Origin: JAGOCV01 sp049445855
GTDB taxonomy: Bacteria > Pseudomonadota > Gammaproteobacteria > Burkholderiales > Burkholderiaceae_C
DNA length: 64,000 bases
NCBI RefSeq assembly: GCF_049445855.1
Contig: NZ_JBMSDV010000004.1
Span: 1-64,000, forward strand
Direction of reading: 5' to 3'
The position numbers and the translations under genes are program-made. This document shows, in pieces, positions 1 through 8,386 of the stretch; the first letter of the stretch is position 1; every line of letters begins with the position of its first letter. Under the pieces are notes generated by a model. It was not told the origin of the DNA. It saw only the letters and a program-made list of their open reading frames with translations, and did no database searches.

Positions 1-136
1 CATCGGCGTCCCTGGATGTCTCGAAGAGGCCGATGACGTCAACGTAGAAATCACGCGAACGCTCCAGATCCACGACCTGATACTCGATGTAGCCGAGCCG
101 CAGGATGTTGAAGCCGGGCTGATTGGGAGTGGTCAT
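1..136 (-). CDS. VOC-family extradiol dioxygenase-like protein, N-terminal fragment
   Basis: Only the first 45 residues are in the window; the gene continues past the left edge. The visible part begins MTTPNQPGFNILRLGYIEY, and the following VVDLERSRDFYVDVIGL is the first beta-alpha-beta module of the vicinal oxygen chelate fold. The wording is typical of catechol or homoprotocatechuate 2,3-dioxygenases, which cleave aromatic rings with a metal held by His and Glu; those residues lie outside the window, so the substrate is not determined. The ATG is preceded by an AAGATTCAAAGAACC leader with only a weak ribosome site. It lies 38 bp downstream of the amidase stop on the same strand, with a 34-bp perfect palindrome about 110 bp upstream. 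Confidence 0.7.
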   Translation of the reverse strand, partial: MTTPNQPGFNILRLGYIEYQVVDLERSRDFYVDVIGLFETSRDAD

Positions 137-174
137 GGTTCTTTGAATCTTCTGTAAGGCGTACGCGCCGGGCG

Positions 175-1683
175 CTATGACGCGAAATAGAGCCGAGCCG
201 CCATGAGGCGCGCCTGCCTGTGGACATTGTCTGGCACGTCTGGAGTGGCGGCTGTATCGGCCGATACAGCCGCCACTTCTTCGTGCGGGGCCGGTGCTGG
301 GGCAAGCTTCAAGGGATAGCGCTTCTCAAGCCATGCACCCAGCATCAGCAGACTGTCGTCCCGGTAGCGGGGCGCAACGAACTGCACGCCGACCGGTAGC
401 GCGCCAGAGTCGGGCCAGATAGGAAAAGACATTGCCGGCACTTGCGCCATGTTGAACGCCGGGGTGTACGGGTTCCATGACAGCCAGTCGTCGCACGGCC
501 AGCCTTCGGGTACCAGACGGCCAGCAGTGAAAGGCAGGATGGGCATCGTTGGCAACATCAGTACGTCCACCTCATCGAACAACGATCCCAGCCGGTTGCA
601 CCAGGCGTCACGCTGGCCGCAGAGCGCGAGGTATTCAGTCATCGGTCCGGCGTCGGCGCCTTCAGCGAATCGCAGCAGCTCCGGGTCGAGACGATGGCGG
701 CTGGCTTCGGGCACGGCGCGGATAGTCGCCGCACAGCCGATCCGGTAGAACGCGGCCGAAACCGCAGAAGCTGCCGTGACATCGAAATCCACCGTTTTCA
801 CGGCGAAGCCTGTATCACGCAGTTGCTTCAGCACGGTTTCGACCCCCTCGCGGACTGGATCCTGCGCGCTTCGCCAATGCGCCGGTGCCAGGATGCCGAT
901 GCGCAACATCGGCGCATCATCGGCTCGCGACACGGCATGCACATAGTCCATCTCGCCGCCGATGAACGAATGCCAGTCGCGTGCGGACGCACCACCCACG
1001 ATCTGAAGCGTTTCAGCCAACTCGCTCACCGAGGCGGCGATCGGCCCGGTGTGCACGATGTTCGAGAACGCACTGGGCTGTGGATTGGCCGGCACACGGC
1101 CGAAAGTCGGTTTGAGGCCCACGAGCCCCGTAAAAGCGGACGGTATGCGGATGGAACCACCGGCATCGCTCGCCAGCGACACACGCACGATGCCGGCAGC
1201 TACTGCAGCAGCGCAACCGCCACTACTGCCCCCGGGGGTCAGCGACAGGTCCCACGGATTGCGCGTGATGCCGAAAGCCGGGCTGTCAGTCACACCTTTC
1301 CAGTTGAACTCGGGCGCGCGAGTCTTGCCAATCAGCACAGCACCGCCGGCCATGAGCCGTTCGACGAACACCGTGTTTCGCGGCGCCGGCTCACCGCCCG
1401 TCACCGCCGAGCCGCGTCGCGTGGTCCAGCCTTCGACTGCTGCGAACTCTTTCACCGTCAGAGGCATGCCGTCCAGTGAACCCGCCGGCGTTCGCGATTT
1501 CCAGCGCATGGCGGATCGCGCGGCAGATTCCAGCGCGCGCTTGCGGTCCAGCAACGCAAAGGCGTTGAGGCTCTCGTTCGCGCGCTCGGCATGCGCCAGT
1601 GCACTCAGGGTTACGTCAACTGGTGACAACTCGCCGGCACGGTAGCGCGCCCGAAGCTCATCAAAAGGAAGCTGATGGATCAT
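175..1683 (-). CDS. Amidase signature-family amidase
   Basis: A 502-residue enzyme expected to hydrolyse a carboxamide to acid and ammonia in the cytoplasm. It carries the amidase-signature triad: Lys78 in GMPLTVKEF, the glycine/serine stretch TPGGSSGGCAAAVAAG, and the nucleophile region SDAGGSIRIPS. Its length is normal for the family. I chose the ATG at 1683 because GGAG lies 9 nt upstream; a TTG at 1704 would overlap the livF stop and is the alternative. It follows livF by 17 bp, so it is probably the last or next-to-last gene of the liv operon. This suggests the imported compound, or a breakdown product of it, is an amide or ureide. The substrate is not known. Confidence 0.88.
   Translation of the reverse strand: MIHQLPFDELRARYRAGELSPVDVTLSALAHAERANESLNAFALLDRKRALESAARSAMRWKSRTPAGSLDGMPLTVKEFAAVEGWTTRRGSAVTGGEPAPRNTVFVERLMAGGAVLIGKTRAPEFNWKGVTDSPAFGITRNPWDLSLTPGGSSGGCAAAVAAGIVRVSLASDAGGSIRIPSAFTGLVGLKPTFGRVPANPQPSAFSNIVHTGPIAASVSELAETLQIVGGASARDWHSFIGGEMDYVHAVSRADDAPMLRIGILAPAHWRSAQDPVREGVETVLKQLRDTGFAVKTVDFDVTAASAVSAAFYRIGCAATIRAVPEASRHRLDPELLRFAEGADAGPMTEYLALCGQRDAWCNRLGSLFDEVDVLMLPTMPILPFTAGRLVPEGWPCDDWLSWNPYTPAFNMAQVPAMSFPIWPDSGALPVGVQFVAPRYRDDSLLMLGAWLEKRYPLKLAPAPAPHEEVAAVSADTAATPDVPDNVHRQARLMAARLYFAS
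244..277. promoter_or_regulatory. 34-bp perfect palindrome containing TGTATC-N4-GATACA
   Basis: Positions 244-260 are the exact reverse complement of 261-277. The core at 253-268 reads TGTATCGGCCGATACA. It lies inside the 3' end of the amidase gene and upstream of the VOC gene. The same TGTATC-N4-GATACA core occurs at 6492-6507 and 13350-13365, both in intergenic promoter positions. I infer a shared operator for a dimeric regulator not encoded in the window. There is no T-run, so a terminator is unlikely. Confidence 0.5.
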
Positions 1684-1700
1684 CGAGCCCGGCTCCGCCT

Positions 1701-2420
1701 TCAAGCCGCCTTGCCGAGATAGCTGCTGACCAGCCCGGGGTCTGCCGCCAGTTCGGCCGCAGGACCACGCTTGACCACGCGGCCCAGCTCGACGAGGTAG
1801 GCCTCGTCTGCGGCACGAAGCGCCATGCGCACGTTCTGTTCGACGAGAATCACGGTGAGCCCCTCGCTGCGCTTGAGCTCGACGATGACTTCCATGATCT
1901 GCTGCACGATCCGAGGCGCAAGACCGATGGAAGGCTCATCCAGCAGCAGCACACGTGGATGGGCAATGAGCGCGCGGCCTATCGCCACCATCTGCTGCTC
2001 GCCGCCCGACAGCGTACCTGCGAGCTGTTCGCGCCGCTCCTTGAGTACCGGAAACAACTGGAAGATGCGTTCGAGCTCCCTGTCAAGCTTCAGGTCCTTG
2101 CGTCGCGCGTAAGCACCCAGCCGCAAGTTATCTTCGACCTTCATCGACGCAAAAAGCGAACGTTTTTCAGGCACAAGGTACATGCCGCGGCGTACCCGCT
2201 CTTCCACCGGAATCTGTCCGAGCACGATGCCGTCAAGCTCGACCGTTCCTTCCTTGGCCGGTAGCGCTCCCATCAGTGCCTTGAGCAGCGTCGTCTTGCC
2301 CGCACCGTTGGCGCCGATAAGCGTGACCACCGATCCCGCCGGCACGTGGAAGCTGATGCGGTCGACCGCCGTCACCTGTCCGTAAGCGACAGTCAGGTCT
2401 TTCACCTGCAGGACGTTCAT
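1701..2420 (-). CDS. livF: Branched-chain-type ABC transporter ATPase LivF
   Basis: A 239-residue ATP-binding subunit. Walker A is GANGAGKTT near residue 36, the ABC signature is LSGGEQQ, Walker B is VLLLDEPSIGLAP, and the switch His-loop region is replaced by the LivF-typical ILVEQNV. It pairs with the LivG domain of the fused upstream protein at the cytoplasmic face of the LivHM pore. Its ATG overlaps the livMG stop by 4 bp (ATGA), indicating translational coupling. Family members import leucine-type amino acids, but also urea, amides and aromatic compounds; the surrounding Rut and amidohydrolase genes point to a nitrogenous non-amino-acid substrate (inference). Confidence 0.93.
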   Translation of the reverse strand: MNVLQVKDLTVAYGQVTAVDRISFHVPAGSVVTLIGANGAGKTTLLKALMGALPAKEGTVELDGIVLGQIPVEERVRRGMYLVPEKRSLFASMKVEDNLRLGAYARRKDLKLDRELERIFQLFPVLKERREQLAGTLSGGEQQMVAIGRALIAHPRVLLLDEPSIGLAPRIVQQIMEVIVELKRSEGLTVILVEQNVRMALRAADEAYLVELGRVVKRGPAAELAADPGLVSSYLGKAA

Positions 2421-4213
2421 GCCTCGCTCCCCAGGTATGCCGCGATCACGGCAGGGTTGTTCTGGATGTCGCGGCGACCGCCTTCGGCAAGCAGCTCGCC
2501 GTAGTTCAACACGAAGATGTGATCGACGCAGCTCATGACGAGCTCCATGTCGTGCTCCACCAGCAGGATCGCCATCTGCCGTTCATCGCGCAGGGACTTG
2601 AGCAAGCGGACCAGGCGTTCTTTCTCTGCTGCACGCAGGCCGGCTGCTGGTTCGTCGAGCAGCAACACGTCAGGGCGTGTCATCAGTGCGCGGGCCACCT
2701 CGACCAGTCGCTGGCTACCCAACGGCAGGCTGCCCACGGTACGGTCCGCGTCGGCGGTGAGGCCCACTTGCTGCAATGCTTCGCGTGCGCGCTCCGCCGT
2801 GATGGCTTCCTCCACGCGATCCCGGCCCAGTGCTGCAGCAACGAGACCCGCATGGCCATCGATGTAGCCGCCAATCATCACGTTCTGCAGAACCGTGAGT
2901 TCACCAACCAGCTGCACGTGCTGAAAGGTGCGCGCCATGCCGGTCCGGATGACCTCGCGCGAACGCGCGGGTAGCGGCGTACCGTTGATGCGCACCTCGC
3001 CCGTGGTGGCTGGCGACACCGCGGTCACCGCGTTGAACAATGTCGACTTGCCCGCACCGTTGGGCCCGATCAGCCCGGTGATGCGCGCGCGCGGTACGTC
3101 GATGGTCACGCCCTTGAGCGCCTGCAGTCCGCCAAAACGCTTGGTGACCTTGTCGACCTCGATCTTCGCGATCTGCGGCCGCATATCGGCTACCTGCTTC
3201 GCGCTGGCTGCAGCATCCACCCGAGGTGTGCCGTACACCGTCTCGCGCAGCTTCAGCCAGCTCAGAATGCCCCCGGGCCATCGCAGCAGCAGCACGATAA
3301 GCAGCGCGCCGAACAACATGGCTTCCATCTGGCCGGGCACACCCAGCATCGTGGCGAAAAGGTATTGCGCCCCCACTTCCATCACTACAAACAGCACGGC
3401 CCCGAGGATGGCGCCCACCGGACTGGCTACGCCCCCGAGCACCACCATGATGAGGTAGTTGAACGACGCGCCTATGGCGAACGACGAGGGGCTGAGGAAC
3501 CGCATGTAGTAGGCAAACAATCCGCCCGCGAGCGCGGCCAGCGCAGCAGAGGCGACGAACACACGCATCTTCACACCGGGCACGTCGGCACCGAACGCCG
3601 TGACCATGACGCCATGCACACGGATGGCCTTGGCGATGCGGCCCACCCGACCACGGTGGATCCGGCTGTAGCCGATGAACACAAGCAGCACACATATCCA
3701 AGCCAGCGCGGTCACGGCACGCGTATCGAAGACGAAGCCGGCCACACTCAGCGGTGGAATGTCGGACATGCCCGACGCACCACCGGTGATGCCAATGGAC
3801 GCGACGAAGCACACATAGATGGCGACGCCCCAGGCCAGCGTGGCCAAAGGCAGCGAATGCCCTTTCAGCCGAAGTGTGATGCGCCCCAGAACATAGGCCA
3901 CCGCCATGCACAGGATCATGGCAAGAGGAATGGTAAGCGCCGTGGGCACACCCCTGCGCGCCATGATGGCCGAAGCATAAGCACCCAGCCCCACAAACGC
4001 CGCGTGGCCGAGCGACACCTGCCCCGTGCCCAGTACGAGCGACAAGCCGATGCATACCAGCGCATGGATGCCGGCCATGGCCATCAGGCCGACGTAGTAA
4101 GTCGGGGCGGTGGTGATCAGAAGGGCCATCATCACGCACAGGCTGCCGATCACGACCACCTGACGTCGCCTGAGGGAGGAAGGCGGACGCACCGCGCGGA
4201 TTTCAGTGCTCAT
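2417..4213 (-). CDS. Fused LivM permease - LivG ATPase
   Basis: A 598-residue protein joining two usually separate subunits. Residues about 10-330 are LivM-like, with multiple hydrophobic helices and the loop SLGHAAFVGLGAYASAIMARR. After a linker, residues about 355-598 are LivG-like, with Walker A GPNGAGKST, the signature region LPLGSQRLVEVARAL and Walker B VLLLDEPAAGL. The LivG signature reads LPLGSQ rather than LSGGQ, as is common in LivG. The ATG at 4213 is used; 40 upstream residues in frame lie within livH and look non-native. It overlaps livH by 11 bp and livF by 4 bp. LivM-LivG fusions occur in several Liv-type systems. Confidence 0.9.
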   Translation of the reverse strand: MSTEIRAVRPPSSLRRRQVVVIGSLCVMMALLITTAPTYYVGLMAMAGIHALVCIGLSLVLGTGQVSLGHAAFVGLGAYASAIMARRGVPTALTIPLAMILCMAVAYVLGRITLRLKGHSLPLATLAWGVAIYVCFVASIGITGGASGMSDIPPLSVAGFVFDTRAVTALAWICVLLVFIGYSRIHRGRVGRIAKAIRVHGVMVTAFGADVPGVKMRVFVASAALAALAGGLFAYYMRFLSPSSFAIGASFNYLIMVVLGGVASPVGAILGAVLFVVMEVGAQYLFATMLGVPGQMEAMLFGALLIVLLLRWPGGILSWLKLRETVYGTPRVDAAASAKQVADMRPQIAKIEVDKVTKRFGGLQALKGVTIDVPRARITGLIGPNGAGKSTLFNAVTAVSPATTGEVRINGTPLPARSREVIRTGMARTFQHVQLVGELTVLQNVMIGGYIDGHAGLVAAALGRDRVEEAITAERAREALQQVGLTADADRTVGSLPLGSQRLVEVARALMTRPDVLLLDEPAAGLRAAEKERLVRLLKSLRDERQMAILLVEHDMELVMSCVDHIFVLNYGELLAEGGRRDIQNNPAVIAAYLGSEA

Positions 4214-5231
4214 CGAGATCCTCGCCGGCGTAGCGGTTGCGCCAAAGCATGATGGGGATGACCAGCGCGAACACGAGCGCGTCGCGGTAGGAACTGCTGA
4301 AGAACGAGGCGAAGGATTCGAGCATGCCGACAATGAATACGCCGGCCACCGACAGCGGGTAGTTCACCAGCCCGCCCATGGCCGCGCCGACGAAACCCTT
4401 GAGTCCGACGACGAATCCCATCTCGTAGTGGGCGGTGACCAGCGGTGCGAGCAGCATGCCACTCACGCCCGACAGCGCCGCCGCCAGGAAGAAGCTCAGG
4501 CGCCCGGCCAGCACCACCGGGATGCCGCAATACTGCGCGCCTTCACGGTTGACCGATGCGGCACGCAATGCCTTGCCAGTGAGCGTGAATCGGAAGAATG
4601 CGAAGAGCGCGAGCGCCGAAGCGATCGACACCGCCATGATGAACAGTGACTGGTAGGCCACGTCCATGGGTCCAAGCGACAGGCGCCCGTCGCTGATGGC
4701 GGGCACCGGGCGCGGGTCCGGTCCCCACAGGAGCAGCGCCAGCGGATGCATGACCATGGACACACCGACCCCGATGATCACCAGCACCACGGTGGTGTTA
4801 CCCGGCTTGGGCTCCACAGTCACTCGGTAGACGATGGGACCGAGCGCCGACACCAGTGCCAGTGCCGCCAGCATGCGTAGCGGCAGCGACTGCACCTGCC
4901 AGGCCACCCACGTAAGCGCGGCCAGCGCAGCAGCAATTGCCAGATACTGCAGCAGCGGGCGCAACACGCTGCGCCGGTTGAGCACGGCCTGGCGCATGTC
5001 GAGTGCCAGGCACACGACACCGCCGGCCGCCACGACCCAGACGATGGGCGCGAGCTTGCCTTCGATGAAACTGGCAAGCGTGAGCGCGCCGAACGTGACG
5101 TACTCGCCCTGCGCGATGTTCACGACACGGGTGGTCGTGTAGATCAGGACCAGGCTCAGCCCCACAAGTGCATAGACCGCGCCATTGGTCAGGCCATCGG
5201 TCAGAAGGAACAGCGCGGTCAATGAATCCAT
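4203..5231 (-). CDS. livH: Branched-chain-type ABC transporter permease LivH
   Basis: A 342-residue inner-membrane permease. The N-terminus has the family pattern GLTNGAVYALVGLSLVLIY followed by TTRVVNIAQGEYVTFGAL; the C-terminal half contains KALRAASVNREGA and VGLKGFVGAAMGGL. It is longer than a usual LivH (about 290-310 residues), with extra hydrophobic sequence near residues 55-125. It forms the translocation pore with the LivM domain of the next protein. It lies 9 bp downstream of livK1 and overlaps livMG by 11 bp. Confidence 0.92.
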   Translation of the reverse strand: MDSLTALFLLTDGLTNGAVYALVGLSLVLIYTTTRVVNIAQGEYVTFGALTLASFIEGKLAPIVWVVAAGGVVCLALDMRQAVLNRRSVLRPLLQYLAIAAALAALTWVAWQVQSLPLRMLAALALVSALGPIVYRVTVEPKPGNTTVVLVIIGVGVSMVMHPLALLLWGPDPRPVPAISDGRLSLGPMDVAYQSLFIMAVSIASALALFAFFRFTLTGKALRAASVNREGAQYCGIPVVLAGRLSFFLAAALSGVSGMLLAPLVTAHYEMGFVVGLKGFVGAAMGGLVNYPLSVAGVFIVGMLESFASFFSSSYRDALVFALVIPIMLWRNRYAGEDLDEH

Positions 5232-5240
5232 GGAAGCGGC

Positions 5241-6425
5241 TTACTGGTCTGCGAGCAGGGTGAACTTGCCGTCTTTCACGGTTACCAGGAAGGTGCTGCG
5301 CGAATCGAGGCCGAGGTGGTCGGTCGGACTGAAGCTGAAGATGCCCACAGCACCGAGGTAGTTCTTCGTGTTTTCGATGTTGTCGCGCAGCGCGTTGCGG
5401 GCCTGCGCGAGATCACCGGCGCGCACGTTGGCCGGCACGCGGCTCCATGCCTGCAGCGGGATCTGGATGGCGTCGTAGGCCTGCGCGGCAAACAGGTCGG
5501 CCTTGCCAGCGCCGTATTTCGCGTCGTAGCTCTTTGCGAAATCACCCTGCACCTTCTTGAGCGGATGGTTCGCGGGCAATTGGTCGTGGATGGTGAGCGA
5601 CGCGGTGCCGACGATAGCGCCTTCGACCGCCGTCTTGCCGACGCTCAGGAACGCGGGCGTGGGCGCGCCGCCGCCGTGGAAGATCGGGCCGGCATAGCCG
5701 ACGCGCTTGAGTGTTTCGTGCGCAAGCGCGGCCGACGGCGGGATGGCGTGGAAATACACGGCGTCGGGCTTCTTCTGCGAGACGCGCAGCGCCTGCGGCG
5801 TGAAGTTGGTGTCACCGCGCGAGAAACGTTCGGTGGCGACGATCTCCATGCCCTTGGCGGCAGCGAGCTTGTTGAACTCGACCCAGCCGCCTTCGCCATA
5901 CGAATCGTCGAGGCCGAGGAAGGCCACCTTGCGGTAGCCCTTCTTGAGCATGTAATCGAGCGTGTAGTTGATCATCAACCGATCGGTGATCGGCGTCTTG
6001 AAGGTGTACTTGCGCTCCGACGCCGGCTCGATCACCGATGCGGCGGCGGCCAGCGAGACGTTGGGCACCTTCTCCTCGTCGATGGCCTTGTTGACGGCGA
6101 GCGACGACGGCGTGGTGGTGCAGCAGATGATGACGTGCACCTTGTCTTCCTGCGCAAGGCGGCGCACCGCGTTGATCGACTTGGCCGGATCGGACCCGTC
6201 GTCGTACTTGATGAACTTCACCTGGAACGGCAGCGACTTGTCGGCGGCCAACTGCTGCTCCAGCAGGTTGAACGTGGCCACGGCACCGGCCGCAATGGCG
6301 GATGCGCCACCGGTGACGGCGTTGACCATGCCGATGCGGAACTCCGGCCGGTCGTCGGCAAAGGCGGAGTGTGTGAAGCCCGCAGCCAGAAGAGCGGCAG
6401 CAAGCCAGCGATTCGTACGTCCCAT
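5241..6425 (-). CDS. LivK-type periplasmic substrate-binding protein (first copy)
   Basis: A 394-residue type I periplasmic binding protein. Residues 1-23 form a signal peptide ending SAFA, followed by the mature start DDRPEFRIGMVNAVTG. Phrases shared with the second copy at 12097-13293 include ICCTTTPSSLAVN, DSYGEGG, DTNFTPQALRVSQKK and YFHAIPPSAALAHE, so the two are clear paralogues. The ATG at 6425 has GGGAGGC upstream. It is the first gene of the liv operon, and its promoter region carries a TGTATC-N4-GATACA dyad 67 bp upstream. It captures the substrate for LivH/LivMG/LivF; the ligand is unknown. Confidence 0.92.
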   Translation of the reverse strand: MGRTNRWLAAALLAAGFTHSAFADDRPEFRIGMVNAVTGGASAIAAGAVATFNLLEQQLAADKSLPFQVKFIKYDDGSDPAKSINAVRRLAQEDKVHVIICCTTTPSSLAVNKAIDEEKVPNVSLAAAASVIEPASERKYTFKTPITDRLMINYTLDYMLKKGYRKVAFLGLDDSYGEGGWVEFNKLAAAKGMEIVATERFSRGDTNFTPQALRVSQKKPDAVYFHAIPPSAALAHETLKRVGYAGPIFHGGGAPTPAFLSVGKTAVEGAIVGTASLTIHDQLPANHPLKKVQGDFAKSYDAKYGAGKADLFAAQAYDAIQIPLQAWSRVPANVRAGDLAQARNALRDNIENTKNYLGAVGIFSFSPTDHLGLDSRSTFLVTVKDGKFTLLADQ

Positions 6426-6491
6426 GAGAGCCTCCCGTGTGTTGGAAGAAGTTGAGGTGTACGGATGATTTCAGCGAACGCGCTGGCTGGC

Positions 6492-6507
6492 TGTATCTGC
6501 GGATACA
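6492..6507. promoter_or_regulatory. Putative operator TGTATC-TGCG-GATACA upstream of livK1
   Basis: Both 6-bp arms match the sites at 253-268 and 13350-13365 exactly, with the same 4-bp spacer length. It lies in the short intergenic region between the dctM stop (6533) and the livK1 start (6425). This is the expected position for an operator controlling the liv-amidase operon. The regulator is unknown. Confidence 0.6.
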
Positions 6508-6532
6508 ACCGGCCACGGCGAGGCACGGTCGC

Positions 6533-7828
6533 TCAGAGCCCCAGCCAGCGGGGCAGCACCAGCGCGATCTGCGGGAAGGTGATCAGCAGTGCGAGCAGCA
6601 CGATTTGCGCGACGAGATAGGGCATGACGCCGGCAAAGAGATCACGCAGTTGCACCGAAGGCACGAGGTTACGAACGACGAACAGGTTCATGCCCACCGG
6701 CGGGCTGATGAGTCCCACCATCATCACCACGACCACAAGCACGCCGAACCATACGCCGTCGAAGCCCAAGCTGGTGACCAACGGGAAGAACACCGGCACG
6801 GTAAGCAGGATCATCGACAGCTCCTCCATCACCGTGCCCAGCAGGATGTAGATCGCACAGATGGCAACGACCACCAGCAGCGGATGGATGGAGAACTGCT
6901 TCACGAAGTTGATGAGGTCGCTGCCCAGCGTCGTGTAGGTGACGAAGTTGGCGAAGATCATCGCGCCGATCATGACGGCGAACATCATCGCCGTGGTACG
7001 CGCGCTTTCCTTGAGGATATGGAAGAGCATCTTCCAGGTGAGCCGCCGGCGCTGCAGCGCGCAGACGAAGCCGCCGAAGGCACCGATGCCCGCGCCTTCG
7101 GTGGCGGTGAACAGGCCACCGTAGATGCCACCCATGACGACGATGAACAGCAGCAGCACCAGCCACACGTCGACCAGTGCGCCGGCGCGTGCCTTCCAGT
7201 CCATCGGCTCGCCGGCCTGCATCTCGTCTGGCCGGCGCCATCGGAGCCACTGCACGGAGAGAAGGAACAAGCCCGTGGCCAGCAGGCCGGGCAGCACGCC
7301 GGCCGCGAATAGGGCGCCGATGCTCGTGTCGGTCATGATGCCGTAGAGGATCATGATGACCGAGGGCGGGATGAGGATGCCCAGCGTGCCGCCCGCCGCG
7401 ATGGAGGCCGAGGCGGTTGCGTCCGAATAACCGTACTGTTTCATCGGCTGGTAGGCCACACGGGTCATGGTGGCCGAGGTGGCGATGCTGGAGCCGCAGA
7501 TGGCGCCGAAGCCCGCGCAGGCCAGTACCGTGGCCATGGCCAGGCCACCGCGCAGGTGGCCCACCAGCGCATGCGCTGCGCGATACAGCTCGCGCGACAT
7601 GCCGGCATTGGTGACGAAGTTGCCCATCAGAACGAAGAGCGGCATGACACTCAGCGTGTACTGGAAGCCGCTTTCGAAGAACACCGTGCTGACCGACGCG
7701 CCAGCCGATTGCCAGTTGCGCATGAGGCCCAGGCCTACAAAGCCGACGAGGCCCATCGCCAACGCGATGGGAATGCGCAGCATGGACAACGCCATGATGA
7801 CGGCCAGGCCGAGGAGGGATTCAAACAT
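6533..7828 (-). CDS. TRAP transporter large permease DctM
   Basis: A 431-residue membrane protein with about a dozen hydrophobic helices. The start reads MFESLLGLAVIMALSMLRIP and internal motifs include GAICGSSIATSATM and GGTLGILIPPS, both characteristic of DctM/SiaM subunits. It drives sodium- or proton-coupled import of an organic anion together with DctQ and DctP. It follows dctQ by 15 bp and is the last gene of the livK2-amidohydrolase-esterase-dctPQM unit. A TRAP system next to a Liv system in one catabolic locus suggests two different charged or neutral substrates. Confidence 0.93.
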   Translation of the reverse strand: MFESLLGLAVIMALSMLRIPIALAMGLVGFVGLGLMRNWQSAGASVSTVFFESGFQYTLSVMPLFVLMGNFVTNAGMSRELYRAAHALVGHLRGGLAMATVLACAGFGAICGSSIATSATMTRVAYQPMKQYGYSDATASASIAAGGTLGILIPPSVIMILYGIMTDTSIGALFAAGVLPGLLATGLFLLSVQWLRWRRPDEMQAGEPMDWKARAGALVDVWLVLLLFIVVMGGIYGGLFTATEGAGIGAFGGFVCALQRRRLTWKMLFHILKESARTTAMMFAVMIGAMIFANFVTYTTLGSDLINFVKQFSIHPLLVVVAICAIYILLGTVMEELSMILLTVPVFFPLVTSLGFDGVWFGVLVVVVMMVGLISPPVGMNLFVVRNLVPSVQLRDLFAGVMPYLVAQIVLLALLITFPQIALVLPRWLGL

Positions 7829-7843
7829 CGGCCAGTTTCCGGT

Positions 7844-8365
7844 TCAGGATTCGTCCACTGCTGCGACAGCGGCTTGCGCCGGATCGGCCGCGTCCCGCGG
7901 CAACACCACGCGCAGCAGGTGCAGCAGTGCGGAGATGACTGTGAAGACCACCATGCTCCAGGCCACGGCGTCGAGCGGGATGTGCAGCATGGCGGTGGCC
8001 TCGCCGTCCGCGTGCAACTGCCGGGCGCGCCGCAGCAGCAGCCAGGCGACGAGCACCAGCGCCACGGCGAACACCGCATTGCCGATGCGGCCGAGAGCAC
8101 CCCAGACGGCCGGCGGGATGAAGGTGCCCAGCACGTCGATCTCGATGTGCTCCTGGTGCAGCGCTGCAAGCGGCAGACCCGCGAAGATGGTGATGACGAG
8201 CAGCACTTCGATGACCTCCACGCCGCCCATGAGCGGCATGGAAAAGAAGTACCGTCCCACCACATCGACGAAGGTCAGGCACATCATGGCAAACAAGGCC
8301 GAGCCCGAGACGACGCCGAGCGAGATTTCGCACCAGCGGTCGATGCGGGGGGTGACCGTCTGCAT
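7844..8365 (-). CDS. TRAP transporter small permease DctQ
   Basis: A 173-residue protein with four predicted membrane helices (about residues 15-40, 50-70, 90-115 and 130-155). It shows the family pattern VDVVGRYFFSMPLMGGVEV followed by HIEIDV. DctQ binds DctM and stabilises it. It starts 21 bp after the dctP stop. Assignment rests on topology, size and position between dctP and dctM. Confidence 0.9.
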   Translation of the reverse strand: MQTVTPRIDRWCEISLGVVSGSALFAMMCLTFVDVVGRYFFSMPLMGGVEVIEVLLVITIFAGLPLAALHQEHIEIDVLGTFIPPAVWGALGRIGNAVFAVALVLVAWLLLRRARQLHADGEATAMLHIPLDAVAWSMVVFTVISALLHLLRVVLPRDAADPAQAAVAAVDES

Positions 8366-8386
8366 GGCGGATCGTCCGTGCTGCGC

